Of a DNA stretch of 8,594 nt, positions 1 through 6,457 are shown in pieces. The notes below the pieces were generated by a model, which had not been told where the DNA came from, ran no database searches, and saw only the letters and a program-made list of their open reading frames with translations. The position numbers were made by a program, and so were the translations under genes. Origin of the DNA: Deltaproteobacteria bacterium RBG_13_52_11 (GTDB taxonomy: Bacteria; Desulfobacterota; B13-G15; RBG-16-54-18); the NCBI GenBank assembly GCA_001797745.1, contig MGQF01000029.1, positions 10,587 to 19,180 on the forward strand, given 5' to 3'. The number at the start of each line of letters is the position of its first letter. Position 1 is the first letter of the stretch.

Positions 1-1609
1 CGCCGGCAAAGGCACCACATAGCAGCGCCAGGTTGGCCAACATCTTGATCTGGTCCACCCCGTTCGGCCCTTGCCCCAGCGGCAGAGAACAGAGGAAGGC
101 CGGCCTCTTCGCCTGGGTCAGGTATTCAGCCGCCTCCTTCAGGAGGTCTTGGGAGCAGCCGATCTCCTTGGCCACGAAGGCGGGGGTAAACGGCTTGGCT
201 GCCTCGTTAAGTTCCTTGAATCCCGGTATGTTATCGGCGTTCAATCCCCCGCCCCCCTTATCTTTCAAGAGGAGGTGGGTCAACCCTAAGGCCCACATCG
301 CCTCATCCCCCGGGCGCAGGGCAAACCAGCAATCCGCCTCCTCGGCCAGTCTACCTTGTCGGGGGTGGAGCACGATGAGGCGTGCCCCTTGGTGCCAGAG
401 GGCCTCCCGGACTCGGTTGGCGGCGATGATGTAGTTGTTCGCATCCAGATCCCCCCCGGCGCAGACGATACAGTCGCTGTAGGCGATATCCGCGAGGGTA
501 GAGGTGAGATAATCCCTCCCCAGTACCTCTTGTATGGCCACGTGGTACGGCTCCAGACAGAGCCGACCGGTGCTATCGATATTGTTCGTACCCACCACCT
601 CTCGCATGAACCGCTGAAAGAGGTAGACCTCCTCATTGGTTGAGCGCGGGGAGATCAACCCCCCGACGGCCTCGGGGCCGTTGCCCAGGACGACCTTGTT
701 GATCATGGCCGCGATGTAGGAGAGGGCCTCATCCCAGGGGACCTCCTTCCATTGGCCGGCCTGCTTGATCATGGGTGCCGTAACCCGTTGGGGGTGGTGG
801 AGAAAGTCATACCCGAAGATCCCCCGCTGACAGAGGCTCCCCCTGTTGGACCCTGCTCCATTCTGCGTCGTCACCCCAATGACCCGGTTCTCGAAGCAGT
901 TGAGCTCCAGTTGACACCCGAGGGAGCAGTATGGGCAGGTGGTGAGGACCTTGTGAGACTGCCAGGGGCGGGCTTTGATGCGGCTGACCCGCTCGGTCAA
1001 GGCCCCCACCGGGCAGACCTGTAGGCACTCCCCACAGGAGATACAAGCATCTGGGTCCGTCACCCCCACCTGGGCCTCGATCCCCGTGCCTGCCAGGTCG
1101 ATGGCATGGGTCCGGACGATCTCGTGGTCGGCCCTGATACAGCGCAGACACATGACACAGCGATCTCCCCACTGCCTGATGAGGGGGGTGGCGAACTCCC
1201 GCATCCCCAGGGTGGCCCTTGACGCCTGATACCCCTGGTGATCGATGCCGAAGGCGAAGACCAGATCCTGCAGTTCACACGCACCCGCCGCGTCGCACTG
1301 GGGGCAGTCCAAGGGGTGATAGGTCAAGATGAGCTTGAGGGCGTCCAGACGGATACGATTCAACCTATCCGTCTGGGTGTGAACCACGATCCCGTCCTGC
1401 ACCTGGGTGGTGCAGGCGGTCATGGGCCTGTTTGCCCCCTCGACCTCCACCACGCAGAGGCGGCATGAGCCGATGGGGATGAGCCGGGGGTGATAACAGA
1501 GGGTGGGGATATAGATCCCGTTTTCCCGCGCCACCTCCAGGATGGTCTTGCCAGCCCCCGTCTGGATCTTATTCCCATCAATGGTTATCTGAACCACCGC
1601 ATCAACCAT
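1..1609 (-). CDS. nuoG: NADH-quinone oxidoreductase subunit G (NuoG), formate-dehydrogenase-like type, C-terminus cut by window edge
   Basis: I translated this frame by hand; 536 residues are in the window and it runs off the left edge without a stop. The start is the ATG at 1609-1607, one base after the stop of the preceding gene. Seen in order: an N-terminal [2Fe-2S] domain with Cys38, Cys49, Cys52 and Cys66; a His-Cys3 [4Fe-4S] site with His98, Cys102, Cys105 and Cys111; a ferredoxin-like double motif with Cys151, 154, 157 and Asp161, then Cys189, 192, 195 and 199; the [4Fe-4S] motif of molybdopterin oxidoreductases with Cys225, 228, 232 and 260; and the start of the large molybdopterin domain, with Cys351 where formate dehydrogenases bind the metal. 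In complex I, NuoG carries electrons from the flavin subunit towards NuoB. Its position after nuoCD and the hybrid gene favours NuoG over a free formate dehydrogenase, although the molybdopterin part looks dehydrogenase-like. The family usually has about 800-900 residues, so roughly 300 or more lie outside the window. Confidence 0.9.
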   Translation of the reverse strand, partial: MVDAVVQITIDGNKIQTGAGKTILEVARENGIYIPTLCYHPRLIPIGSCRLCVVEVEGANRPMTACTTQVQDGIVVHTQTDRLNRIRLDALKLILTYHPLDCPQCDAAGACELQDLVFAFGIDHQGYQASRATLGMREFATPLIRQWGDRCVMCLRCIRADHEIVRTHAIDLAGTGIEAQVGVTDPDACISCGECLQVCPVGALTERVSRIKARPWQSHKVLTTCPYCSLGCQLELNCFENRVIGVTTQNGAGSNRGSLCQRGIFGYDFLHHPQRVTAPMIKQAGQWKEVPWDEALSYIAAMINKVVLGNGPEAVGGLISPRSTNEEVYLFQRFMREVVGTNNIDSTGRLCLEPYHVAIQEVLGRDYLTSTLADIAYSDCIVCAGGDLDANNYIIAANRVREALWHQGARLIVLHPRQGRLAEEADCWFALRPGDEAMWALGLTHLLLKDKGGGGLNADNIPGFKELNEAAKPFTPAFVAKEIGCSQDLLKEAAEYLTQAKRPAFLCSLPLGQGPNGVDQIKMLANLALLCGAFAG

Positions 1610-1610
1610 C

Positions 1611-3569
1611 TTACGTCCCTATTGCCACAAGTCCCACGCGATAACACCGCAGACACCGCGCGGCCTCACGCATGGCGGCATCAATGGGGAATCCCTTCTC
1701 CACCTCTGCAAAGGTCCTTTTTCGGGTATCCGGGGGGAGCATCTCCAGCTGCTCCCGCCGCGCCCCGGGGATGATCCCGATATTCTCCTCAGCGTCGTAG
1801 ACGCCGATCTCGGCCATCAATCGTTCCAGCCGCTCTTCATCGCTCATCTCCACCCGCTCACCCTGGAGGTAGAGGTCGATCATCTCTGCCGCCAAACGGG
1901 CATGCCCTGCTGCCCGCACCAAGACATCGGGGCCGGTCACGCAGTCACCAGCGGAGAAGACCCCGGGCTGAGAGGTCTGGAAGGTCTGATCGTCCGCGGC
2001 CACCGTGGACCACTTGGTGGCCCTAATACCGTCTTTTTCTTCCATAAAGGAAAGGTCCACCCGCTGCCCGATGGCCGGAATCAGGATATCGGTATCGACG
2101 ACAAACTCCGATCCCTTTATAGGGACCGGTCTGCGTCTACCCGACGCGTCCGGCTCCCCCAACTCCATCTTGATGCACTCCACCCCCACCACCTTACCCT
2201 TGCGCTCGATGATCTTGGTGGGGGCGCAGAGGTATTCAAACCGTACCGCCTCTTCCTCGGCGTCGTGGATCTCCACATCATCAGCAGGCATCTCCTTACG
2301 GGTACGCCGGTAGAGGAGGTTGACGTCTTTCTTTTCGATCCGGAAAGAAGAGCGAACACAGTCGATGGCGACGTTTCCACCTCCGACCACCGCAACCCGC
2401 TTCCCTTCGGGATAGGGGTCCGCACCCTTGTTGATACTGTAGAGGTACTGCACGCCGGGGATAAAGCCCTTATATCCCGCTGCCTCCCCCTCAACCCCCA
2501 TAGGCATGGAGCCTTGGGCCCCCACGCCGATAAAGATGGCTGCGTATTCCTTTTTCATTGCGCTGAGGGTGATGTCTTTCCCCACCTCGGTATTATATTT
2601 GATCTCTACCCCTAACGAGGTGACGACATCCGCCTCCCGGCGCAGGATGGGTCGCGGGAGCCGATAATCGGGGATACCTACGGCGGCCATCCCCCCTGGC
2701 TCATCCAATTGCTCAAAGATGGTAACGGAATATCCTTTAAGGGCCAGGTAGTAGGCGCAGGAGAGCCCAGCTGGGCCCGCGCCAATGATCGCTATTTTTT
2801 TGTCTTTTTGTGCCCGAGGGGTCGGGACTAAAGGTGTCTTCTTCTTTTCTAGCTCGTAATCGGCCACAAACCGCTTGAGGTGCCTGATGTCGAGGGGCTC
2901 ATCCACATTGAGCCTGCGGCAGTTGGACTCGCAGGGGCGGATGCAGATTCTCCCCAGGGTCCCTGCCAGGCAGGTCCGCTCCCTGATGACCCGTAGGGAA
3001 TCGTCAAAGTTCCCCTCGGCAATCCGTTCTATGTAGGTAGGGATATCCAGGTGGGCAGGGCAGACATTCATGCAGGGTGCGGTGAGCTTTACCCTGTACT
3101 GCCCGCGCGGGACCTTTTTCTTATTCTTAATAACACTTTCAAATTCACCGTGATAGTGTTTCAAGGCCGCCAGCAGCGGCATCGGCCCGGTCTGACCGAC
3201 CTGGCACTTGGAGCCCTCCATAATGGAGCGCCCGAGGGCATCCATGTGGTCTATATCCTTCATCCTCCCCTTGCCCTGGGTGATCCGCTCAAGAGCCTCG
3301 GCGATCACCTTGGTCCCGACCCGGCAGGGGAAGCACTTCCCGCAAGAGACCGCCTGCACCGCCTCCATATAAGCGCGGCACATATCGACGACACTGACAT
3401 TTTTTGCACGGATGGCAAAGCCGTCCCACCCCATAAAGGCCTGGAGGGGAATACCGGGCTTGAACTCGGCGGGGAGCTTCACATGCGCCGGCTCGGCGCC
3501 CTTCTTTTTGGTCTTGCGCCGGTTATCGGCCAGTTCTCCTCTCCAATAGCTGAAGATCATCCCTTCCAT
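1611..3569 (-). CDS. Hybrid subunit: NuoF C-terminal [4Fe-4S] domain fused to a GltD/NfnB-like FAD, NAD(P)H oxidoreductase
   Basis: This 652-residue protein sits between nuoCD and nuoG, where nuoE and nuoF normally lie. Residues about 45-145 match the end of NuoF: the motif SCGKCFPCRVG supplies Cys76, Cys79 and Cys82, and Cys122 follows, the ligand set of cluster N3. The glycine-rich FMN and NADH domain that begins ordinary NuoF is absent. Residues about 160-240 match the iron-sulfur N-terminus of glutamate synthase small subunit relatives (Cys166, 170, 200, 209, 213, 217). FAD-binding IIGAGPAG is at 261-268, NAD(P)-binding VVGGGNVAID at 394-403, the YRRTRKEMPA stretch at 420-429, and the second FAD motif (FSAGDC) near 538-543. 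The C-terminus ends with the typical EAARCLRC. Inferred role: it oxidises NADH or NADPH at FAD and passes electrons through the NuoF-like cluster to NuoG. The nucleotide preference cannot be read from the sequence. Its start directly abuts the nuoCD stop; Met4 is an alternative start. Confidence 0.88.
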   Translation of the reverse strand: MEGMIFSYWRGELADNRRKTKKKGAEPAHVKLPAEFKPGIPLQAFMGWDGFAIRAKNVSVVDMCRAYMEAVQAVSCGKCFPCRVGTKVIAEALERITQGKGRMKDIDHMDALGRSIMEGSKCQVGQTGPMPLLAALKHYHGEFESVIKNKKKVPRGQYRVKLTAPCMNVCPAHLDIPTYIERIAEGNFDDSLRVIRERTCLAGTLGRICIRPCESNCRRLNVDEPLDIRHLKRFVADYELEKKKTPLVPTPRAQKDKKIAIIGAGPAGLSCAYYLALKGYSVTIFEQLDEPGGMAAVGIPDYRLPRPILRREADVVTSLGVEIKYNTEVGKDITLSAMKKEYAAIFIGVGAQGSMPMGVEGEAAGYKGFIPGVQYLYSINKGADPYPEGKRVAVVGGGNVAIDCVRSSFRIEKKDVNLLYRRTRKEMPADDVEIHDAEEEAVRFEYLCAPTKIIERKGKVVGVECIKMELGEPDASGRRRPVPIKGSEFVVDTDILIPAIGQRVDLSFMEEKDGIRATKWSTVAADDQTFQTSQPGVFSAGDCVTGPDVLVRAAGHARLAAEMIDLYLQGERVEMSDEERLERLMAEIGVYDAEENIGIIPGARREQLEMLPPDTRKRTFAEVEKGFPIDAAMREAARCLRCYRVGLVAIGT

Positions 3570-5261
3570 TTAGCGATCTATCTCCCCTAAGACGATATCG
3601 ATGCTCCCGATGACGGCCACCACATCGGCCACCAGGTGCCCCTTGATCATCTCCGGCAGGGCCGCCAGGTTCACAAAGCTGGGGGTGTGGATACGATAGC
3701 GATAGGGCCGGGTGCTCCCATCACTGACCAGATACCACCCCAACTCCCCCTTGGGGTTCTCAATGCTACAGTAGACCTCACCAGGAGGTGGCGATACCCC
3801 CTCAGACATGAGCTTGAAGTGGCGGATCAGGGCATGAATCTCCTTCCCCACCTGCTCCTTTGTCGGCGGTATCACCCAAGGATCGCGCGCACGGATCCGC
3901 CCCTTGGGGAGCTTTTTCACTGCCTGGCGCACGATCCGCGCGGACTGCCGCATCTCCTCCAGCCGCACGAGGTACCGATCATAGACGTCGCCATTCTCTC
4001 CGATGGGGATCTCGAATGCGAACTCATCATAGCCCGAATAAGGAAATGCCTTGCGGATGTCCCACTTGATTCCCGACCCCCTAATGACCGGTCCGGTGAG
4101 CCCCCACTTGATGGCCTCCTGGGGGGTGATGACTCCCACGTCTTTAGTCCTCCTCAACCAGATGATATTCTTGGTGAGGAGGGTCTCATATTCTTTTATA
4201 CGGCTGGGGAAATCATCGAGAAAGGCCTGGATCTTCGCCTCGATGCCGTCGGGGAGATCAGCAGCCAACCCCCCGATACGCAAAAAACTAGGGGTCAGCC
4301 TGGCCCCGGTGATGTGTTCCAGGATGTCGATGACCTGCTCCCGCTCCCGAAAGCAATAGAAGAGGACGGTCATGGCACCCATGTCCAGGGCATGGGTGCC
4401 GAGCCACAGGAGGTGGGCTGCGATGCGCTGCAGCTCTGCCATCATCACGCGGATGTACTGGGCCCGTCTGGGGACTTCAACCTCCAAGAGCTTTTCAACG
4501 GTCAGGATATACGACAGGTTATTGCAGATACCAGCGGTGTAGTCCAGACGGTCGGTGAGGGTGATGGCCTGGGTATAGGTCATCCCCTCGGCCAGCTTCT
4601 CTACTCCCCGATGCAGGTGCCCCATGTAGGGGATTGCATCGCGGATCACCTCCCCATCCAGCTTCAAGACTAACCGCAACACCCCGTGGGTGGCTGGGTG
4701 CTGGGGGCCCATGTTCAGGGTCATCTGCCGCTCACCCACAAACTCCTCTGGCATCGTGGAAAAGGCATCGGGTGGCACCGCTGGCACCTCATAGCGATCG
4801 AAATCCTCCCCCTTGATTGGGAAGTCCTTGCGCAGGGGATGACCCTTGTATCCATCCCAGGTCAATATTCGGCGCAGGTCGCTATGCCCCTCAAAGGTGA
4901 TGCCGAGCATATCGTAGGCCTCTCGCTCCAACCAGGTAGCCGCCTTCCATACTGACTCCACCGTGGAAAGGGCCTCTCCCTCACCCACCGCGGTCTTGAT
5001 GCGCAACCGCGTGTTGCGCCCCATGGAGTAGAGGTGATAGACGACCTCAAACCGCTTCTCCCGGTCCGGATAATCGACGCCGCAGATATCGGTGAGGAAG
5101 TCGAAGGAGAGTGCAGGATCTTCAGCAAGAAACTGGCAGATGGGGAGGATTGCCTCCTGCTTGACCACCGCAGTCTCCTCACCCCGGAAGGAAGAGGTAT
5201 TGATGACCGCGTTAGGGAACTGCTCTTTCAGCTTCCGGGGGGCAACCTGCGCATCCCACAT
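3570..5261 (-). CDS. nuoCD: NADH-quinone oxidoreductase fused subunits C and D (NuoCD)
   Basis: This is a 563-residue fusion of the two peripheral-arm subunits that line the quinone site of complex I. Residues 1 to about 150 are the NuoC (30 kDa) domain, ending with the family signature around EREAYDMLGI (112-121) and GHPLRKDFP (140-148). Residues about 175-563 are the NuoD (49 kDa) domain. It keeps the quinone-site residues: His192 in HPATHGV corresponds to His38, and Tyr241 in RLDYTAG to Tyr87, of the Thermus Nqo4 subunit. The C-terminus IGSIDIVLGEIDR is typical of complete NuoD (usually xDPVxGExDR), so the gene is full length. The length is close to the roughly 600 residues of the E. coli fusion. 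The start ATG at 5261 is preceded by AGGAG eight bases upstream, overlapping the nuoB stop. The next gene begins on the base after its stop, which suggests translational coupling. Confidence 0.96.
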   Translation of the reverse strand: MWDAQVAPRKLKEQFPNAVINTSSFRGEETAVVKQEAILPICQFLAEDPALSFDFLTDICGVDYPDREKRFEVVYHLYSMGRNTRLRIKTAVGEGEALSTVESVWKAATWLEREAYDMLGITFEGHSDLRRILTWDGYKGHPLRKDFPIKGEDFDRYEVPAVPPDAFSTMPEEFVGERQMTLNMGPQHPATHGVLRLVLKLDGEVIRDAIPYMGHLHRGVEKLAEGMTYTQAITLTDRLDYTAGICNNLSYILTVEKLLEVEVPRRAQYIRVMMAELQRIAAHLLWLGTHALDMGAMTVLFYCFREREQVIDILEHITGARLTPSFLRIGGLAADLPDGIEAKIQAFLDDFPSRIKEYETLLTKNIIWLRRTKDVGVITPQEAIKWGLTGPVIRGSGIKWDIRKAFPYSGYDEFAFEIPIGENGDVYDRYLVRLEEMRQSARIVRQAVKKLPKGRIRARDPWVIPPTKEQVGKEIHALIRHFKLMSEGVSPPPGEVYCSIENPKGELGWYLVSDGSTRPYRYRIHTPSFVNLAALPEMIKGHLVADVVAVIGSIDIVLGEIDR

Positions 5262-5273
5262 CAGATCTCGCTC

Positions 5274-5789
5274 CTACCGAATCTCCTCAGCCCTCAGGGT
5301 GAGAATCTCATCCTTCCTGTCCAGGAGGCTCTCTTTAGAGATCTTCTCTTGCAGCTTGATCAGGGCTGTTAAGAGGGCCTCTGGTCTCGGGGGGCACCCC
5401 GGTACATAGACATCCACCGGGATAACCTGGTCCACCCCCTGCACGACGTTGTAGGTCTGAAAGATCCCCCCGGAGCAGGCACAGGCGCCATAGGCGATTA
5501 CCCACTTGGGCTCAGGCATCTGTTCGTATATCCTTTTGATCATGGGGGCCATCTTCTTGGTAACCGTCCCCGCCACGATCATGAGGTCCGCCTGCCTGGG
5601 GGAGGGCCGAAAAACCTCAGCACCGAACCGGGCAATGTCGTAGGCCGCCGAACTGGTAACCATCATCTCCAGGGCGCAGCAGGCCAGGCCGAAGGTCACC
5701 GGCCAGATGGAGTTCTTGCGCGCCCAGTTGACCAGCTTGCTGAGGGAGGCCGTAACGATGTTGTCACCGAGCTTGACCTCTATTCCCAT
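5274..5789 (-). CDS. nuoB: NADH-quinone oxidoreductase subunit B (NuoB), cluster N2 subunit
   Basis: This 171-residue protein is the complex I subunit that holds the terminal [4Fe-4S] cluster N2, which reduces quinone. The four expected ligands are visible: the tandem Cys37-Cys38 in LACCALEMM, Cys103 in GACACSGG, and Cys132 in VPGCPPRPEA. An additional Cys105 lies inside the third motif; NuoB usually has a non-cysteine there, and it is not needed for the cluster. The ARFGAEVFRPSPRQADLMIVAGT block (53-75 in part) is also characteristic of the family. The length fits bacterial NuoB (about 160-220 residues) and there is no truncation. The start ATG at 5789 has AGGAG eight bases upstream. It lies 22 bases after the nuoA stop and 12 bases before nuoCD, consistent with one operon. 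Confidence 0.97.
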   Translation of the reverse strand: MGIEVKLGDNIVTASLSKLVNWARKNSIWPVTFGLACCALEMMVTSSAAYDIARFGAEVFRPSPRQADLMIVAGTVTKKMAPMIKRIYEQMPEPKWVIAYGACACSGGIFQTYNVVQGVDQVIPVDVYVPGCPPRPEALLTALIKLQEKISKESLLDRKDEILTLRAEEIR

Positions 5790-5823
5790 TCCCCTACTCC
5801 TATATTTATTTCTATTCCCATTC
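5779..5823. repeat. 13-base direct repeat flanking the nuoA-nuoB junction
   Basis: On the plus strand TCTATTCCCATTC occurs at 5779-5791 and 5811-5823, exactly 32 bases apart. On the coding strand this is GAATGGGAATAGA: one copy contains the end of nuoA and its TAG stop, the other contains the nuoB start codon. The upstream copy carries an out-of-frame ATG GGA ATA identical to the first nuoB codons, suggesting a local duplication around the junction. Confidence 0.75.
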
Positions 5824-6171
5824 TAGGGCTCCTTTTTTCCAAACATAGATAAAACCAATGAGGAGGATGAAGACAAAGATCATCATCTCCACAAAGCCAT
5901 ATACCCCAAGCGCGCGGAAGACCACTGCCCAAGGATAGAGGAAGACCACCTCCAGGTCGAAGACAAGGAAGAGCATGGCGACGATGTAATACTTGATGGG
6001 GATGGCCTGATGGGTGGGACCCAGGGTGATCATCCCGCACTCATAGGGTGAGGCCTTTACCGGAGTAACCCTTCGGGGACCTAAGAGGTGGGATACAACG
6101 ACCGCAAAGACGGCGAAGAAAATGGCGAGTCCGATTAAAAAGAGGACAGGAACATACTGCTTGAGCATCAT
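5812..6171 (-). CDS. nuoA: NADH-quinone oxidoreductase subunit A (NuoA)
   Basis: This 119-residue membrane protein is the first gene of the nuo operon. Three hydrophobic helices are visible, at about 6-29, 60-84 and 91-111, as in all NuoA proteins. The conserved loop between helices 1 and 2 has the SPYECG motif (Cys45), and helix 2 has FDLEVVFLYPWA with Asp72 and Glu74, the acidic pair near the quinone and proton entry region of complex I. Two adjacent ATG codons start the frame, at 6171 and 6168. An AAAGGGA ribosome site lies nine bases before the first, so that one is chosen, but the second is equally possible. No nuo gene lies upstream, so transcription probably starts in the adjoining intergenic region. 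Confidence 0.96.
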   Translation of the reverse strand: MMLKQYVPVLFLIGLAIFFAVFAVVVSHLLGPRRVTPVKASPYECGMITLGPTHQAIPIKYYIVAMLFLVFDLEVVFLYPWAVVFRALGVYGFVEMMIFVFILLIGFIYVWKKGALEWE

Positions 6172-6210
6172 TTTCTTGAATCCCTTTCAAAGGCCCCGCT
6201 AGAACGATTT

Positions 6211-6239
6211 TCTATAACACACCCAACTCCCTTTTGCAA
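6211..6239 (-). promoter_or_regulatory. Candidate sigma-70-type promoter for the nuo operon
   Basis: Read on the minus strand, TTGCAA (6239-6234) is followed after exactly 17 bases by TATAGA (6216-6211). TGT stands directly before that hexamer, giving an extended -10 element. Each hexamer matches four of six consensus bases. It lies about 40 bases upstream of the nuoA start codon, a sensible distance for a leader. This is a pattern match only, with no experimental support. Confidence 0.45.
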
Positions 6240-6255
6240 CGTTTTTTGTGCAACG
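6235..6255. repeat. Pair of TGCAACG direct repeats overlapping the nuo promoter
   Basis: TGCAACG occurs at 6235-6241 and again at 6249-6255, 14 bases apart start to start. The first copy overlaps the proposed -35 element of the nuo promoter. The second copy is embedded in the small GTGC/GCAC hairpin. Such an arrangement could be an operator, but seven-base repeats are short and this may be chance. Confidence 0.3.
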
Positions 6256-6293
6256 GCACGTTAATGGTGATCCTTCAGTGACGGAAGGTATGG

Positions 6294-6339
6294 AGGATAA
6301 GGGTATAGATTGGAGGGAAGGATGTCACAAAGGATAAGG
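6294..6339. repeat. Pair of AGGATAAGG direct repeats upstream of dctQ
   Basis: AGGATAAGG occurs at 6294-6302 and 6331-6339, 37 bases apart start to start, about three and a half helical turns. Both lie upstream of the TTGACA at 6359. The region between is purine-rich. The location suits activator or repressor sites for the TRAP genes, but no known binding motif is recognised. Confidence 0.35.
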
Positions 6340-6358
6340 TTAGGAAAATCTTTTTTTC

Positions 6359-6387
6359 TTGACAAATCCGTAGTGTAATAATAAGTT
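6359..6387 (+). promoter_or_regulatory. Candidate sigma-70-type promoter for the TRAP genes
   Basis: A perfect -35 hexamer TTGACA lies at 6359-6364. The -10 partner is less clear: TAAGTT at 6382-6387 has the ideal 17-base spacing but matches only three of six consensus bases, while TAATAA sequences (6376-6384) match better but sit too close. The surrounding TAATAATAA stretch is strongly AT-rich, which favours melting. The site is about 70 bases upstream of the dctQ start codon. Confidence 0.5.
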
Positions 6388-6442
6388 ATTGCGAATTCGG
6401 GATTGCGATGTAGATGTAGTAGAGGTAAGAAGAAGTGCTATC

Positions 6443-6450
6443 GAGGAGGG
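6443..6450 (+). promoter_or_regulatory. Ribosome binding site that fixes the dctQ start
   Basis: GAGGAGGG, a near-perfect Shine-Dalgarno sequence, ends seven bases before the ATG at 6458. The same frame is open further upstream to a TTG at 6389, but that codon overlaps the proposed promoter and has no such site, so the ATG at 6458 is taken as the true start. Confidence 0.8.
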
Positions 6451-6457
6451 GCTTATT

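Larger units (their letters stand above)
6172..6457. other. Divergent intergenic region between nuoA and dctQ
   Basis: This 286-base AT-rich spacer separates two operons that point away from each other. No convincing gene lies in it. It contains a candidate promoter for each side, a GTGC/GCAC hairpin with a four-base loop (6248-6259), a CCTTC/GAAGG hairpin with a seven-base loop (6272-6288), and two sets of short direct repeats. A run of eight T, broken by no other base, ends near 6358 just before the TTGACA. Any shared regulator of the two operons would be expected to bind here. Confidence 0.7.

Noticed and set aside
1..1609. Stand-alone formate dehydrogenase alpha subunit or selenoprotein
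   Set aside because: There is no in-frame TGA, the catalytic His after the Cys is missing, and the gene is tightly coupled to nuoCD and the hybrid, so NuoG fits better.
1902..2615. Open frame of 237 codons on the plus strand
   Set aside because: Antisense of the hybrid flavoprotein gene; its protein resembles no family and the opposite strand has clear FAD and NAD(P) motifs.
3636..4673. Long open frame of 345 codons on the plus strand
   Set aside because: It is the antisense of nuoCD, lacks any recognisable domain or ribosome site, and its length is explained by the GC-rich codon use of the real gene.
6240..6275. Sigma-54 promoter upstream of the TRAP genes
   Set aside because: CGGCACG near 6255-6260 resembles the -24 half, but no GC-containing -12 element lies at the required spacing.
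6389..6457. N-terminal extension of dctQ from a TTG codon
   Set aside because: The TTG overlaps the proposed promoter and has no ribosome site; the ATG at 6458 has an excellent one and begins the normal DctQ N-terminus.
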